DNA from: UBA1672 sp033851915
GTDB lineage: Bacteria > Pseudomonadota > Alphaproteobacteria > Micavibrionales > Micavibrionaceae
DNA length: 64,000 nucleotides
Direction: 5' to 3'
Assembly: GCA_033851915.1 (NCBI GenBank)
Contig: JAWSVM010000003.1
Coordinates: forward strand, 545,559-609,558
Shown here in pieces: positions 35,035 to 42,715 of the stretch; positions within the stretch are counted from its first letter, which is position 1, and each line of letters starts with the position of its first letter. The notes under the pieces were generated by a model that saw only the letters and a list, made by a program, of their open reading frames with translations, was not told the DNA's origin and searched no databases. The position numbers and the translations under genes are program-made.

Positions 35035-36378
35035 ATGCCAATAAACATTACTATGCCGGCTTTATCGCCAACAATGACGGATGGAACGCTTGCCAGATGG
35101 CTAAAAGCCGAGGGTGACACTGTCGAATCCGGTGATGTACTGTGCGAAATTGAAACGGACAAAGCCACTATGGAAGTTGAGGCTGTTGATGAGGGGATAC
35201 TCGGGAAAATCCTTGTCGCGGGTGGAACAGAAAATGTTCCTGTTAATGGTGTAATTGCGGTTCTTCTGGAAGAGGGTGAGAGCGCGAATGATATTGGTGA
35301 CGTGTCCGCCGCGCCTGTCGCTGCGAAAGCGGCGCCTAAGGTCGAAAATAAACCACAAGTAGAAAAGCCTGCACCTGTGTCTACATCAGCTCTAGCTCCA
35401 GCTCCAGCTCCAGCTCCAGCTCCAGCTCCAGCTCCAGCTCCAGCTCCAGCTCCAGCTCCAGCATCACAAAGCCCCTCCGGTGATCGTGTATTTGCTTCAC
35501 CTTTGGCAAGACGCCTTGCACAAGATGCAGGGATTGATTTGGCAAATATTAAGGGCTCCGGCCCGCATGGACGCATTGTTAAAGCAGATATTGAAAATGC
35601 GGGAACGGCATCTGCCGTGCCGACTCCGGCAGCAAATGCAACGCAAGCCGTCACCTATGATGATCCATCAATTAAAACCAATGTCTTTGGCATGGCCTAT
35701 ACGGAGATTCCGAATAATAATATCCGCAAAGTTGTTGCAAGACGCCTTTCGGAGTCCAAGCAGACTGTGCCGCATTTCTATCTAACCGTAGAATGTATTC
35801 TGGATAATTTGTTAGCAGCCCGTAAAGAGCTGAATGATGCGGCGAACGGCGCATATAAGATTTCCGTGAATGATTTTGTTATCAAGGCAACAGCAGCGGC
35901 ATTGAAAGCGTATCCTGCGGCAAATGTGTCATGGACGGATGATGCTATTCAGCAATTTGTAAAGGCTGATATTTCGGTGGCTGTCTCAACGCCAACAGGG
36001 CTGATCACGCCGATTATAAAGGCGGCAGAAGATAAAGGCCTGCGTGACATTTCAGTTGAAATGAAGGATTTGGCAGGACGTGCCCGTGAAGGTAAATTGA
36101 AACCTGAAGAATTTCAGGGGGGATCATTCTCTATCTCTAATCTTGGTATGTTTGGTGTGAAAGAATTTGCCGCAATTGTTAACCCACCGCAAGGGTGTAT
36201 TCTTGCTATTGGCGCGGGTGAGCCACGTCCTGTAGTGATTGATGGTAAAATTGAAATCAGAACTGTGATGAATTGCACATTATCTGTAGATCACCGCAGT
36301 GTTGATGGCGCTGTTGGTGCAGAATTCTTGAAAATCTTTAAGCAATATATTGAAAACCCCGTAGCAATGCTCGTATAG
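35035..36378 (+). CDS. pdhC: Pyruvate dehydrogenase E2, dihydrolipoamide acetyltransferase
   Basis: Core enzyme of the PDH complex, transferring acetyl from lipoyl to CoA. The 447 aa order is lipoyl domain (1-80, K43 in ETDKATMEVEA), Ala-Pro linker (about 100-145), peripheral subunit-binding domain (FASPLARRLAQDAGIDLANI, near 155-175) and catalytic domain from about residue 220. The catalytic motif DHRSVDGAVGAEF is near residue 420. The linker contains eleven exact Ala-Pro units encoded by a perfect hexanucleotide repeat. The gene is a little separated from pdhB by the secreted unknown. Confidence 0.96.
   Translation: MPINITMPALSPTMTDGTLARWLKAEGDTVESGDVLCEIETDKATMEVEAVDEGILGKILVAGGTENVPVNGVIAVLLEEGESANDIGDVSAAPVAAKAAPKVENKPQVEKPAPVSTSALAPAPAPAPAPAPAPAPAPAPAPASQSPSGDRVFASPLARRLAQDAGIDLANIKGSGPHGRIVKADIENAGTASAVPTPAANATQAVTYDDPSIKTNVFGMAYTEIPNNNIRKVVARRLSESKQTVPHFYLTVECILDNLLAARKELNDAANGAYKISVNDFVIKATAAALKAYPAANVSWTDDAIQQFVKADISVAVSTPTGLITPIIKAAEDKGLRDISVEMKDLAGRAREGKLKPEEFQGGSFSISNLGMFGVKEFAAIVNPPQGCILAIGAGEPRPVVIDGKIEIRTVMNCTLSVDHRSVDGAVGAEFLKIFKQYIENPVAMLV
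35395..35460 (+). repeat. Perfect (GCTCCA)11 hexanucleotide repeat in pdhC
   Basis: Eleven identical copies of GCTCCA lie in frame and encode eleven Ala-Pro pairs of the flexible linker between the lipoyl domain and the E1/E3-binding domain. Because the unit is six bases, slippage would change linker length without a frameshift. The perfect nucleotide identity, with no silent drift, suggests recent expansion. Confidence 0.95.
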
Positions 36379-36388
36379 GAGAATGTAA

Positions 36389-36928
36389 ATGGCTGTAAAT
36401 AGATATCCGATTATCGGTGTAATGGGCTCGCATGAGAAATCATGGCATGACTTTTCGTATCCGGTTGGTGAATTGCTTGCTAATAACGGTTATAATCTTT
36501 TAACAGGCGCAGGCGGTGGTGTTATGACTGAAGTTGCACGCGGCTTTACAGAAATTGAAGACCGCAAAGGTGTTGCGATTGGTATTTTGCCTGCGGTTGA
36601 TTATAGAGGCCAGCATCTGGACACAGAAGAATATCCAAACCCCTATATTGAAGTGCCGATGATCACACCTTTGAGTGCTAAGGCGCAGAGTGATCAAATG
36701 CCGTTTAGCCGTAACTTGGTTAATGTGATGACGGCTAAAGCGCTGGTTATTCTGCCCGGTTCGCATGGAACGCGCAACGAAGTTTCCCTCGCGCTGATGT
36801 ATAACAAGCCTCTTGTGCTGTTCGGGCCTGAGGAAGAATTCACAAAATTTCCCGAAGACCCTTTACGCGCGCAAACGATTGAGCATGTAGAGCAGTTCCT
36901 TGAGGATGTATTGAGTAAAGGATTATAG
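36389..36928 (+). CDS. SLOG/LOG-superfamily nucleotide-binding protein
   Basis: A 179 aa Rossmann-like protein with YPIIGVMGS at the start, LLTGAGGGVMTEVARG (37-52) and LVILPGSHGTRNEVSLAL (119-136). These match the two signature loops of the LOG/TIGR00725/DprA-like SLOG superfamily, in which GGGxM and PGGxGTxxE bind a phosphorylated ligand. The second glycine of PGG is Ser here. Members include cytokinin-type phosphoribohydrolases and nucleotide sensors, so the activity cannot be set from sequence. It starts 10 nt after pdhC and ends 3 nt before an antitoxin-domain gene, so all are probably co-transcribed. Confidence 0.82.
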   Translation: MAVNRYPIIGVMGSHEKSWHDFSYPVGELLANNGYNLLTGAGGGVMTEVARGFTEIEDRKGVAIGILPAVDYRGQHLDTEEYPNPYIEVPMITPLSAKAQSDQMPFSRNLVNVMTAKALVILPGSHGTRNEVSLALMYNKPLVLFGPEEEFTKFPEDPLRAQTIEHVEQFLEDVLSKGL

Positions 36929-36931
36929 AAA

Positions 36932-37195
36932 ATGGCTAAGGATCTTAAAGCAGCAGTATCAAGTTTGGAAGAAGCCTTCTTTGCGGTCGCAGATGCTATG
37001 AAAACAGAACATCCTGAGGTGTGGGATAAAGCGAAAGAAGTCTTCGGGCATGAGGATATTAAAATCGCTGAATGGTTGGCAAGCAGTTCGCCGGCTTTAG
37101 GTAACAAGTCACCTTGTGATGTTTTGTCTGAATCTGATAATGGTGAAGAACAAGTTATGGACATTATCGGGCGTATAGAGCACGGCCTTTTTTGA
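36932..37195 (+). CDS. Solitary MbcA/ParS/Xre antitoxin C-terminal-type domain (DUF2384) protein
   Basis: The 87 aa product has a short helical N-terminus. The second half, VFGHEDIKIAEWLASSSPAL followed by GNKSPCDVLSES and IIGRIEHGLF, fits the toxin-binding domain of Xre/ParS/MbcA antitoxins (WLxxPnpaLggksPldll...Vxxxlxriexg). The usual N-terminal HTH is missing or reduced, and no RES-type toxin gene lies next to it. The upstream neighbour is the SLOG protein, 3 nt away, and the downstream one lpdA. It may be an adopted antitoxin domain with a binding role in metabolism. The domain call is firm; the function is not known. Confidence 0.78.
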   Translation: MAKDLKAAVSSLEEAFFAVADAMKTEHPEVWDKAKEVFGHEDIKIAEWLASSSPALGNKSPCDVLSESDNGEEQVMDIIGRIEHGLF

Positions 37196-37267
37196 GTGCA
37201 GCCGGTTCGGTGTTTTATAGTAATAAAAAAATATTCTTTAATAAATTTTCAGTCAGGATTTCAATAA

Positions 37268-38665
37268 ATGAGTAAAAGTTTTGATATTGTCATTATTGGT
37301 GGTGGCCCGGGTGGCTATGTTGCAGCAATCCGTGCGGCGCAGCTTGGCATGAAGACCGCCGTTGTTGAAGCACAGCATCTAGGCGGTATTTGTTTGAATT
37401 GGGGCTGTATCCCGACAAAGGCTTTGCTACGTTCCAGCGAGATTTACCACATGCTGCATAATCTGGATGAGTTCGGCTTATCCGCAAAGGATGTTAGTTT
37501 TGACCTCGATAAAATTGTTAAGCGTTCGCGCGGTATCGCAGGGCAGCTTTCGGGCGGCATTAAGCATCTTCTAAAAAAGAACAAGGTTACGGTTTTTGAC
37601 GGCTGGGGCAAGTTGCAAGGTGGCGGTAAAGTTGCTGTTGAGAAAGACGGTAAACTTATAGAGACGTTATCTGCAAAGCATATCATTGTTGCTACAGGCG
37701 CGCGCGCGCGGGTTTTACCGGGTATTGAGCCGGATGAGAAACTTGTCTGGACGTATAAAGAGGCTATGGTGCCTAAAGAAATGCCTAAATCACTGTTGGT
37801 GATTGGCTCCGGCGCAATTGGTATTGAGTTCGCAAGCTTCTATCGCTCTATGGGCGCGGAGGTTACTGTTGTTGAGGTGATGGATCGCGTTTTGCCTGTT
37901 GAAGATGCTGAGATATCGGCTCTGGCGCATAAAGCTTTCAAAAAGCAGGGTATGAATATCCTGACGAATGCGAAAGTTTTGAAGTTGGATAAATCAAAAA
38001 CCAACGTAAAAGTCACTGTGGAAACGGCTAAAGGTAAGAAAGAGATTACCGTTGATGTTGTGATTTCCGCCGTTGGTATCGTGGCAAACATAGAGAATAT
38101 TGGCTTGGAGAAAACGAAAATTAAGTTGGATCGCGGGCATATCATTACCAATGAGTGGCTGGAAACCGATGAAAAAGGGATCTATGCGATTGGTGATGTT
38201 ACGGGCGCGCCGTGGCTTGCGCATAAGGCATCGCACGAAGGCATTATCTGCATTGAGAAGATAGCAGGGCAAAAGGATGTTCATCCGCTGAATAAAGCGA
38301 ATATTCCGGGCTGTACCTATTGTCATCCGCAAATCGCTTCCGTTGGTATGACGGAGCAAGCGGCGAAAGATCAGGGCTATAAAATCAAGGTTGGTCGTTT
38401 TCCGTTTATTGGTAATGGCAAGGCCGTTGCTTTGGGGGAGACGGATGGTTTGGTCAAAACGATATTTGACGAGAAAACGGGAGAGCTGCTCGGCGCGCAT
38501 ATGATTGGCGCAGAGGTAACGGAAATGATTCAGGGGTATGTTGTTGCCAAAACGATGGAAACCACGGAAGCAGAGCTGATGCACACAATCTTCCCACATC
38601 CAACATTATCTGAAATGATGCATGAAAGCGTCCTGGACGCCTATGGAAAAGCTATACATTTCTAG
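37268..38665 (+). CDS. lpdA: Dihydrolipoamide dehydrogenase (E3)
   Basis: A FAD flavoprotein that reoxidises the lipoyl groups of E2, passing electrons to NAD+. At 465 aa it is of normal length. The FAD motif VIIGGGPGGYVAAIRAAQLG is at 8-27, the redox-active disulfide is C42/C47 in GGICLNWGCIPTKAL, the NAD motif is VIGSGAIGIEFASFY, and the catalytic His-Glu pair is H444/E449 in FPHPTLSE. It closes the pdh gene run, 72 nt after the antitoxin-domain gene, and probably serves other 2-oxoacid dehydrogenases too. Confidence 0.97.
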   Translation: MSKSFDIVIIGGGPGGYVAAIRAAQLGMKTAVVEAQHLGGICLNWGCIPTKALLRSSEIYHMLHNLDEFGLSAKDVSFDLDKIVKRSRGIAGQLSGGIKHLLKKNKVTVFDGWGKLQGGGKVAVEKDGKLIETLSAKHIIVATGARARVLPGIEPDEKLVWTYKEAMVPKEMPKSLLVIGSGAIGIEFASFYRSMGAEVTVVEVMDRVLPVEDAEISALAHKAFKKQGMNILTNAKVLKLDKSKTNVKVTVETAKGKKEITVDVVISAVGIVANIENIGLEKTKIKLDRGHIITNEWLETDEKGIYAIGDVTGAPWLAHKASHEGIICIEKIAGQKDVHPLNKANIPGCTYCHPQIASVGMTEQAAKDQGYKIKVGRFPFIGNGKAVALGETDGLVKTIFDEKTGELLGAHMIGAEVTEMIQGYVVAKTMETTEAELMHTIFPHPTLSEMMHESVLDAYGKAIHF

Positions 38666-38681
38666 GCTTGGCGAAGATAAA

Positions 38682-38710
38682 TTGACACAACTGAATACGA
38701 TCTTTAAAAT
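38682..38710 (+). promoter_or_regulatory. Putative sigma-70 promoter of the 69-aa protein gene
   Basis: TTGACA (38682-38687), a 17-nt spacer, then TAAAAT (38705-38710). This is a near-consensus vegetative promoter that begins 17 nt after the lpdA stop and would start transcription about 27 nt before the next ATG. It suggests that the small gene, and perhaps the methyltransferase after it, are expressed independently of the pdh genes. Confidence 0.7.
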
Positions 38711-38743
38711 CTACCAAGAGACATAAACCAGAGGAATAAAAAC

Positions 38744-38953
38744 ATGACAGTGACACAAGAATTTTATGGTGCAGCGGAAGACGAAGCCAATGAGCAAGGT
38801 AAGGTCTTAAAGTTCGGGCAAAACCAAATAGAGAGTATGCCTGTTGACGGTGGCTTTGTGCATTATGGCCCCGGCGAAAATATTGTAGGGAAAACATCTG
38901 TTTCTGATGGCGGGAAGCCTGAGCACACATTTGAAGAAATGTTTGTTGCTTAA
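38744..38953 (+). CDS. Small hypothetical protein (69 aa)
   Basis: A 69-residue acidic protein with a clear ribosome site (GAGGA at 38731-38735, 8 nt before the ATG) and a strong promoter upstream, so I regard it as real. It contains glycine-rich turns (MPVDGGFVHYGPGENIVG) and ends EHTFEEMFVA. There is no signal peptide, Cys or known motif. It may be abundantly expressed given the near-consensus promoter. I do not recognise a family. Confidence 0.7.
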   Translation: MTVTQEFYGAAEDEANEQGKVLKFGQNQIESMPVDGGFVHYGPGENIVGKTSVSDGGKPEHTFEEMFVA

Positions 38954-38995
38954 GTCTCTATTACAAAACGGGCATAATGCCGATAAGGGGTATTT

Positions 38996-39718
38996 ATGGA
39001 TTTAAAAGAAGAAGATATTCTAGGTGATAAGATTCATGACCATTGGTATTATGTATCAAAGGGCAAGGCGATGCGCAGTTTTCTGGGCGACATAAAGGCC
39101 AATGAGGTTCTGGATGTTGGGGCTGGGTCAGGCATCTTTTCACGCCAGTTGTTGGATCATAATATCTGCCAAAGCGCGGTTTGTGTTGATCCGAACTATG
39201 CTGAGGAAAAAGAAGAAAGCCAAAATGGTAAGTCTATTAAATTTGTAAAAGCCATTGATAAAACGACTCAAGGCCTAACCTTGATGATGGATGTTTTAGA
39301 ACATGTAGAAGACGATGTTGCGCTGCTTAAGGAATATGCTGATACAATGCCTGATGATGGAAAGGTTCTAATTACCGTTCCTGCTTTTCAATTTATGTGG
39401 TCAGGCCATGATGTGTTTTTAGAGCATTATCGTCGCTATACAATTGAAATGATGGAAAAAACTATTCGTGATGCGGGGCTGCGCCCTATAAAAAGCCGTT
39501 ATTTCTTTGGCTCTTTATTTCCTGTGGTTGCGGTTATTCGCTTTGTTAAAAAGATATTGTTTAACCAAGGGAAAATTGAGGGAAAGAGCGAGCTAAAGCT
39601 TTATTCTGATGGCGTTAATAACACGCTGATTGCTTTACATGATGTAGAGCGTATGAGTTTGTTTTCGTTTAATAAATGGTTTGGTCTTAGTGTCTTTTGT
39701 TTATGTGAAAAAGTTTGA
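38996..39718 (+). CDS. Class I SAM-dependent methyltransferase
   Basis: The 240 aa protein has the SAM-binding motif I EVLDVGAGSGIFSRQLL (about 36-52) and an acidic motif near ICQSAVCVDPNY. LMMDVLEHVEDDVALLKEYA leads to the post-motif II region. The C-terminal half, FLEHYRRYTIEMMEKTI and SRYFFGSLFPVVAVIRF, resembles methyltransferases of the polysaccharide or lipid-linked group, with one amphipathic or membrane-associating helix. The substrate cannot be named. It precedes a secreted unknown by 11 nt. Confidence 0.82.
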   Translation: MDLKEEDILGDKIHDHWYYVSKGKAMRSFLGDIKANEVLDVGAGSGIFSRQLLDHNICQSAVCVDPNYAEEKEESQNGKSIKFVKAIDKTTQGLTLMMDVLEHVEDDVALLKEYADTMPDDGKVLITVPAFQFMWSGHDVFLEHYRRYTIEMMEKTIRDAGLRPIKSRYFFGSLFPVVAVIRFVKKILFNQGKIEGKSELKLYSDGVNNTLIALHDVERMSLFSFNKWFGLSVFCLCEKV

Positions 39719-39729
39719 AGGAGAATATT

Positions 39730-40296
39730 ATGCGTTATATAAGCCTTGTGTCATGTGTGTTTATGATGATGTTCGTGTCTCTGCCGTCATATGCAGAACA
39801 TATTAGCGGTCTGGATATAGAGGCACTCTTTCGTAAGTCAGAGAAACTCTATACGCAAGAGACACTGGATATGGATGAGCTTATAAAGCTTACAGCATTT
39901 CATACGACCGAAGATGCGATTGTGACGCAGGAAACAAAGTCTAATAAAGGGTCGCGCATCATTACGGAAGTACTCACGCGTGATGAAATTCTGGCGAATA
40001 TGAAAGAGGAATCTGGAAAGTTTTTTGATTCCAGCCTTAGACGTACGATTACGAATATTGAGTATTCAGAAGATAAAATGAGTGCGAAGGTTGAATATAC
40101 GGCGCTTTTCATCGCAACGGTAATGTTATCAGAAGAAGCAAAGGAGTTGCCTGAATATATAGGACAGTCCGTTCTGCCATTTAAATCATTGTCGGTGTGC
40201 AGCGAAGAATTCAAACTTATCGATGGTGTCTTGAAAAGTTCGGTAACGGATTGTAAAACAGAAATATTATATGGCAAAGCCCGGGCAACTAAGTAA
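39730..40296 (+). CDS. Hypothetical secreted protein upstream of lipA
   Basis: The ATG at 39730 has a ribosome site (AAGGAG at 39718-39723), which decides against the in-frame start at 39715. The 188 aa product begins with a signal peptide (hydrophobic residues 4-18, cleavage after SYA near 22). The mature part is mixed alpha/beta with a threonine-rich segment near TKSNKGSRIITEVLTRDE and two cysteines in the last 40 residues (SVCSEEF, VTDCKTE). It resembles small periplasmic NTF2-like proteins in general build, but I cannot prove the fold. It is probably co-transcribed with the methyltransferase before it. Confidence 0.75.
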   Translation: MRYISLVSCVFMMMFVSLPSYAEHISGLDIEALFRKSEKLYTQETLDMDELIKLTAFHTTEDAIVTQETKSNKGSRIITEVLTRDEILANMKEESGKFFDSSLRRTITNIEYSEDKMSAKVEYTALFIATVMLSEEAKELPEYIGQSVLPFKSLSVCSEEFKLIDGVLKSSVTDCKTEILYGKARATK

Positions 40297-40307
40297 GATT
40301 AAATATT

Positions 40308-41273
40308 ATGACTTATAATCCAAAATTATTAGATAAGGCCAAGCGCCACCCTGAAAAGCAGAAAAATCCTGACCGTCCCGCTGGACGTAAGCCGGATTGG
40401 ATACGCGTTCGCGCGCCACAAGGGAAAGTCTATGCCGAAACAAGAGACATTGTACGCAAGCAGAGATTGACGACAGTGTGTGAAGAAGCCGGATGCCCGA
40501 ATATCGGCGAATGCTGGCAGCAAAAACACGCGACGTTCATGATTTTGGGTGAAGTTTGCACGCGTGCCTGTGCATTTTGTAACGTTGCAACAGGAAAACC
40601 CGATGAGGTTGATAAGCTGGAGCCTTTGCGCATTGGCGTGGCAACCATGCAAATGGGGCTAAAGCATGTGGTTATCACGGCGGTTGATCGTGATGATTTA
40701 AAAGATGGAGGCGCAGATCACTTCGCCAAAACCATTATGGCGATCCGTATGAAAACGCCTGATACCACGGTTGAAATCCTCCCCGGTGATTTTAAGGGTA
40801 ACATCAAAGATATCGACCATGTCATCGCCGCGAAGCCTGACGTGTTTAATCATAATCTCGAGACCGTTCCACGTTTGTATCAATCGATTAGACCGGGAGC
40901 GCGTTATTTCCGCTCTCTGCGTTTACTGGAACGCGTTAAGGATGTTGATCCATCTATATTCACAAAGTCAGGCATGATGGTTGGTTTGGGTGAAACAATG
41001 GAAGAAGTTTCACAAGTGATGGATGATATGCGCGCCGCGCGGATTGATTTCATTACCATTGGGCAGTATCTGCAACCAACGCCAAAGCATGCACCGATTA
41101 TGAAATGGTGGACGCCTGAGGAATTTGAGAAGTTGACTAAAATGGCGAAAAGAAAAGGCTTCCTTATGGTTTCCGCTTCTCCACTGACACGTTCATCCCA
41201 TCATGCCGGTGATGATTTTGAAAAGTTAAAAGCTGCACGTGAAGAAAAATACGGAGCAATTGCCGCCGAGTAA
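40308..41273 (+). CDS. lipA: Lipoyl synthase
   Basis: A radical SAM enzyme inserting two sulfurs into protein-bound octanoyl groups. At 321 aa it is typical. The auxiliary cluster cysteines C58, C63 and C69 (CEEAGCPNIGEC) and the radical SAM cysteines C84, C88 and C91 (CTRACAFC) are in place, and the closing TRSSHHAGDDF holds the conserved RSS motif. It lies 1.6 kb after lpdA and close to the lipoylated E1beta/E2 genes, so substrate and modifying enzyme genes are clustered. No lipB was seen in the window. Confidence 0.97.
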   Translation: MTYNPKLLDKAKRHPEKQKNPDRPAGRKPDWIRVRAPQGKVYAETRDIVRKQRLTTVCEEAGCPNIGECWQQKHATFMILGEVCTRACAFCNVATGKPDEVDKLEPLRIGVATMQMGLKHVVITAVDRDDLKDGGADHFAKTIMAIRMKTPDTTVEILPGDFKGNIKDIDHVIAAKPDVFNHNLETVPRLYQSIRPGARYFRSLRLLERVKDVDPSIFTKSGMMVGLGETMEEVSQVMDDMRAARIDFITIGQYLQPTPKHAPIMKWWTPEEFEKLTKMAKRKGFLMVSASPLTRSSHHAGDDFEKLKAAREEKYGAIAAE

Positions 41274-41293
41274 ATTTATTTTCCTATGATCCT

Positions 41294-41752
41294 ATGACAA
41301 CACACGCCGAAAAACGAAATCTTCCTTACACGCCGGAGCAGCTTTTTGATCTGGTCGCTGACGTTGCACGCTATCCCGAATTTTTGCCGTGGTGTATCAG
41401 CAGTCGCATCACAAAACGCGAGGGCGATGATGTCTTTTATGCTGATCTGGTTATCGGCTATAAAATGGTGCGCGAGAAATTCGGCTCAAAGGTGGTTTTG
41501 CACGCGCCCGATCATCTGCATGTTGAATACCTCTCCGGCCCTATGCGGTATTTGTCCAATCACTGGAAATTTATCAGGGAAGAGGATGGTTCCTGCACGA
41601 TTGATTTCTTCGTTGATTTTGAATTCAAGAACAGATTACTGCAAAATCTCATCGGCGTATTTTTCACCGAAGTGATGCAGCGTATGGTTGGTGCGTTTGA
41701 AGAGCGTGCAAAGCAGCTATACGGTGAGAGTGGTCTCGATCAAAAGACTTAA
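41294..41752 (+). CDS. COQ10/RatA-family START-domain protein
   Basis: The 152 aa protein has the family opening RNLPYTPEQLFDLVADVARYPEFLPWC (split over residues 8-34) and the closing FTEVMQRMVGAFEERAKQLYG. Homologues bind ubiquinone (Coq10) or were called ribosome-association toxin RatA; in Alphaproteobacteria the Coq10-like role in respiration is more likely. Adjacent lipA-then-coq10 order is common in this class. The 3' end overlaps the convergent cinA-C gene by 36 nt. Confidence 0.9.
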   Translation: MTTHAEKRNLPYTPEQLFDLVADVARYPEFLPWCISSRITKREGDDVFYADLVIGYKMVREKFGSKVVLHAPDHLHVEYLSGPMRYLSNHWKFIREEDGSCTIDFFVDFEFKNRLLQNLIGVFFTEVMQRMVGAFEERAKQLYGESGLDQKT

Positions 41753-42196
41753 GGCTTTTTCGCAGGCTTGTTTACGTACATCATGCCGTTCACCCGAAAA
41801 GTGACATTCCGTGACCTCTGGCTCTCTGCCGGCAACGGCGACACCAATATAAACAAGGCCAACGGGTTTATCATCCGATCCGCCGCTTGGGCCTGCGATG
41901 CCTGTGACGGACACAGAAATATCTGCTTTACTGTTTTTTAATGCGCCTATCGCCATGGCATCTGCACATTGCATGCTGACTGCGCCGTAATTATTCAATA
42001 TATTTGGTGAGACGTTTAAATGTTCTTGTTTCGCCGTGTTGGAGTAGGTAACAAAGCCGCGATCAAAGACAGCGGATGATCCTGCGCGTTCTGTCATTGC
42101 TACGCTTATCATGCCACCTGTGCAGCTTTCAGCAGTCACCAGCCTTAATTCCTTTTCCAGAAGGGCTTTGCTTAATGTATCAACAAGGTTATCCAT
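41717..42196 (-). CDS. CinA C-terminal domain protein, nicotinamide-nucleotide amidohydrolase
   Basis: A 159 aa stand-alone CinA-C domain with LVTAESCTGGMISVAMTERAGSS and the block FVTYSNTAKQEHLNVS, then SVTGIAGPSGGSDDKPVGLV. This domain deamidates NMN to nicotinate mononucleotide in pyridine nucleotide recycling (PncC). It converges on and overlaps the START-domain gene by 36 nt at its end. It is preceded by pgpA at 24 nt, in the usual alphaproteobacterial order ispDF-pgpA-cinA. Confidence 0.92.
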   Translation of the reverse strand: MDNLVDTLSKALLEKELRLVTAESCTGGMISVAMTERAGSSAVFDRGFVTYSNTAKQEHLNVSPNILNNYGAVSMQCADAMAIGALKNSKADISVSVTGIAGPSGGSDDKPVGLVYIGVAVAGREPEVTECHFSGERHDVRKQACEKALSLLIETTLTV

Positions 42197-42220
42197 AGAG
42201 TTATTCCTATAAAAAAGAGC

Positions 42221-42709
42221 TTACAAAATAGTCGAGATGCCAATCACACAAATTGCGGCAAAAAGCCCTGCGAGGATATCATCCCCCATAACGCCGAGTG
42301 CACCAGGCACTTTTTTATCAATAAAACTGATCGGCCATGGTTTAAGGATATCAAAAAAACGGAATAAAATAAAGGCAATCAGAATCAGGACAGGGTTCAA
42401 AGCCGCAGGGATAAGGGCTATCCATTGTCCTGCCACTTCATCAATCACAATCATTTTGGAGTCATGACCATCCATTGCTTTATCGAATTTATCAGCAGAC
42501 CATAGGCCAATGAGCGTAATGATTAACGCCGCCACAGCAAGGCCTGAGGCGCCGCCAACCATGTAAAGGATAATGCCGAAAGGCAATGCACCCAAGCTAC
42601 CCCAAGTGCCGGGGGCGGGATTAATGAAGCCGCAGCCAAACCAACTGGCGAGCCAAACATAAGGCTCTTTCGTATCAAGTTGTTCAGGGACTTTGTAATT
42701 CAATTTCAT
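42221..42709 (-). CDS. pgpA: Phosphatidylglycerophosphatase A
   Basis: It dephosphorylates PGP to phosphatidylglycerol in the inner membrane. The 162 aa protein opens with the family block SWFGCGFINPAPGTWGSLGA and has several membrane segments, with IDEVAGQWIALIPAA and FRFFDILKPWPI in the middle and DDILAGLFAAICV near the end. It sits 6 nt downstream of ispDF. Its pathway starts from the CDP-diacylglycerol made by CdsA, whose gene end opens the window. Confidence 0.93.
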   Translation of the reverse strand: MKLNYKVPEQLDTKEPYVWLASWFGCGFINPAPGTWGSLGALPFGIILYMVGGASGLAVAALIITLIGLWSADKFDKAMDGHDSKMIVIDEVAGQWIALIPAALNPVLILIAFILFRFFDILKPWPISFIDKKVPGALGVMGDDILAGLFAAICVIGISTIL

Positions 42710-42715
42710 GTGTGT

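Noticed and set aside
35395..35460. The GCTCCA array as a CRISPR or mobile repeat
   Set aside because: The units are contiguous, six bases long and in frame as a protein linker; there are no spacers.
36932..37195. A complete type II toxin-antitoxin pair
   Set aside because: Only the antitoxin-type domain is present; the neighbours are a SLOG protein and lpdA, not a RES toxin.
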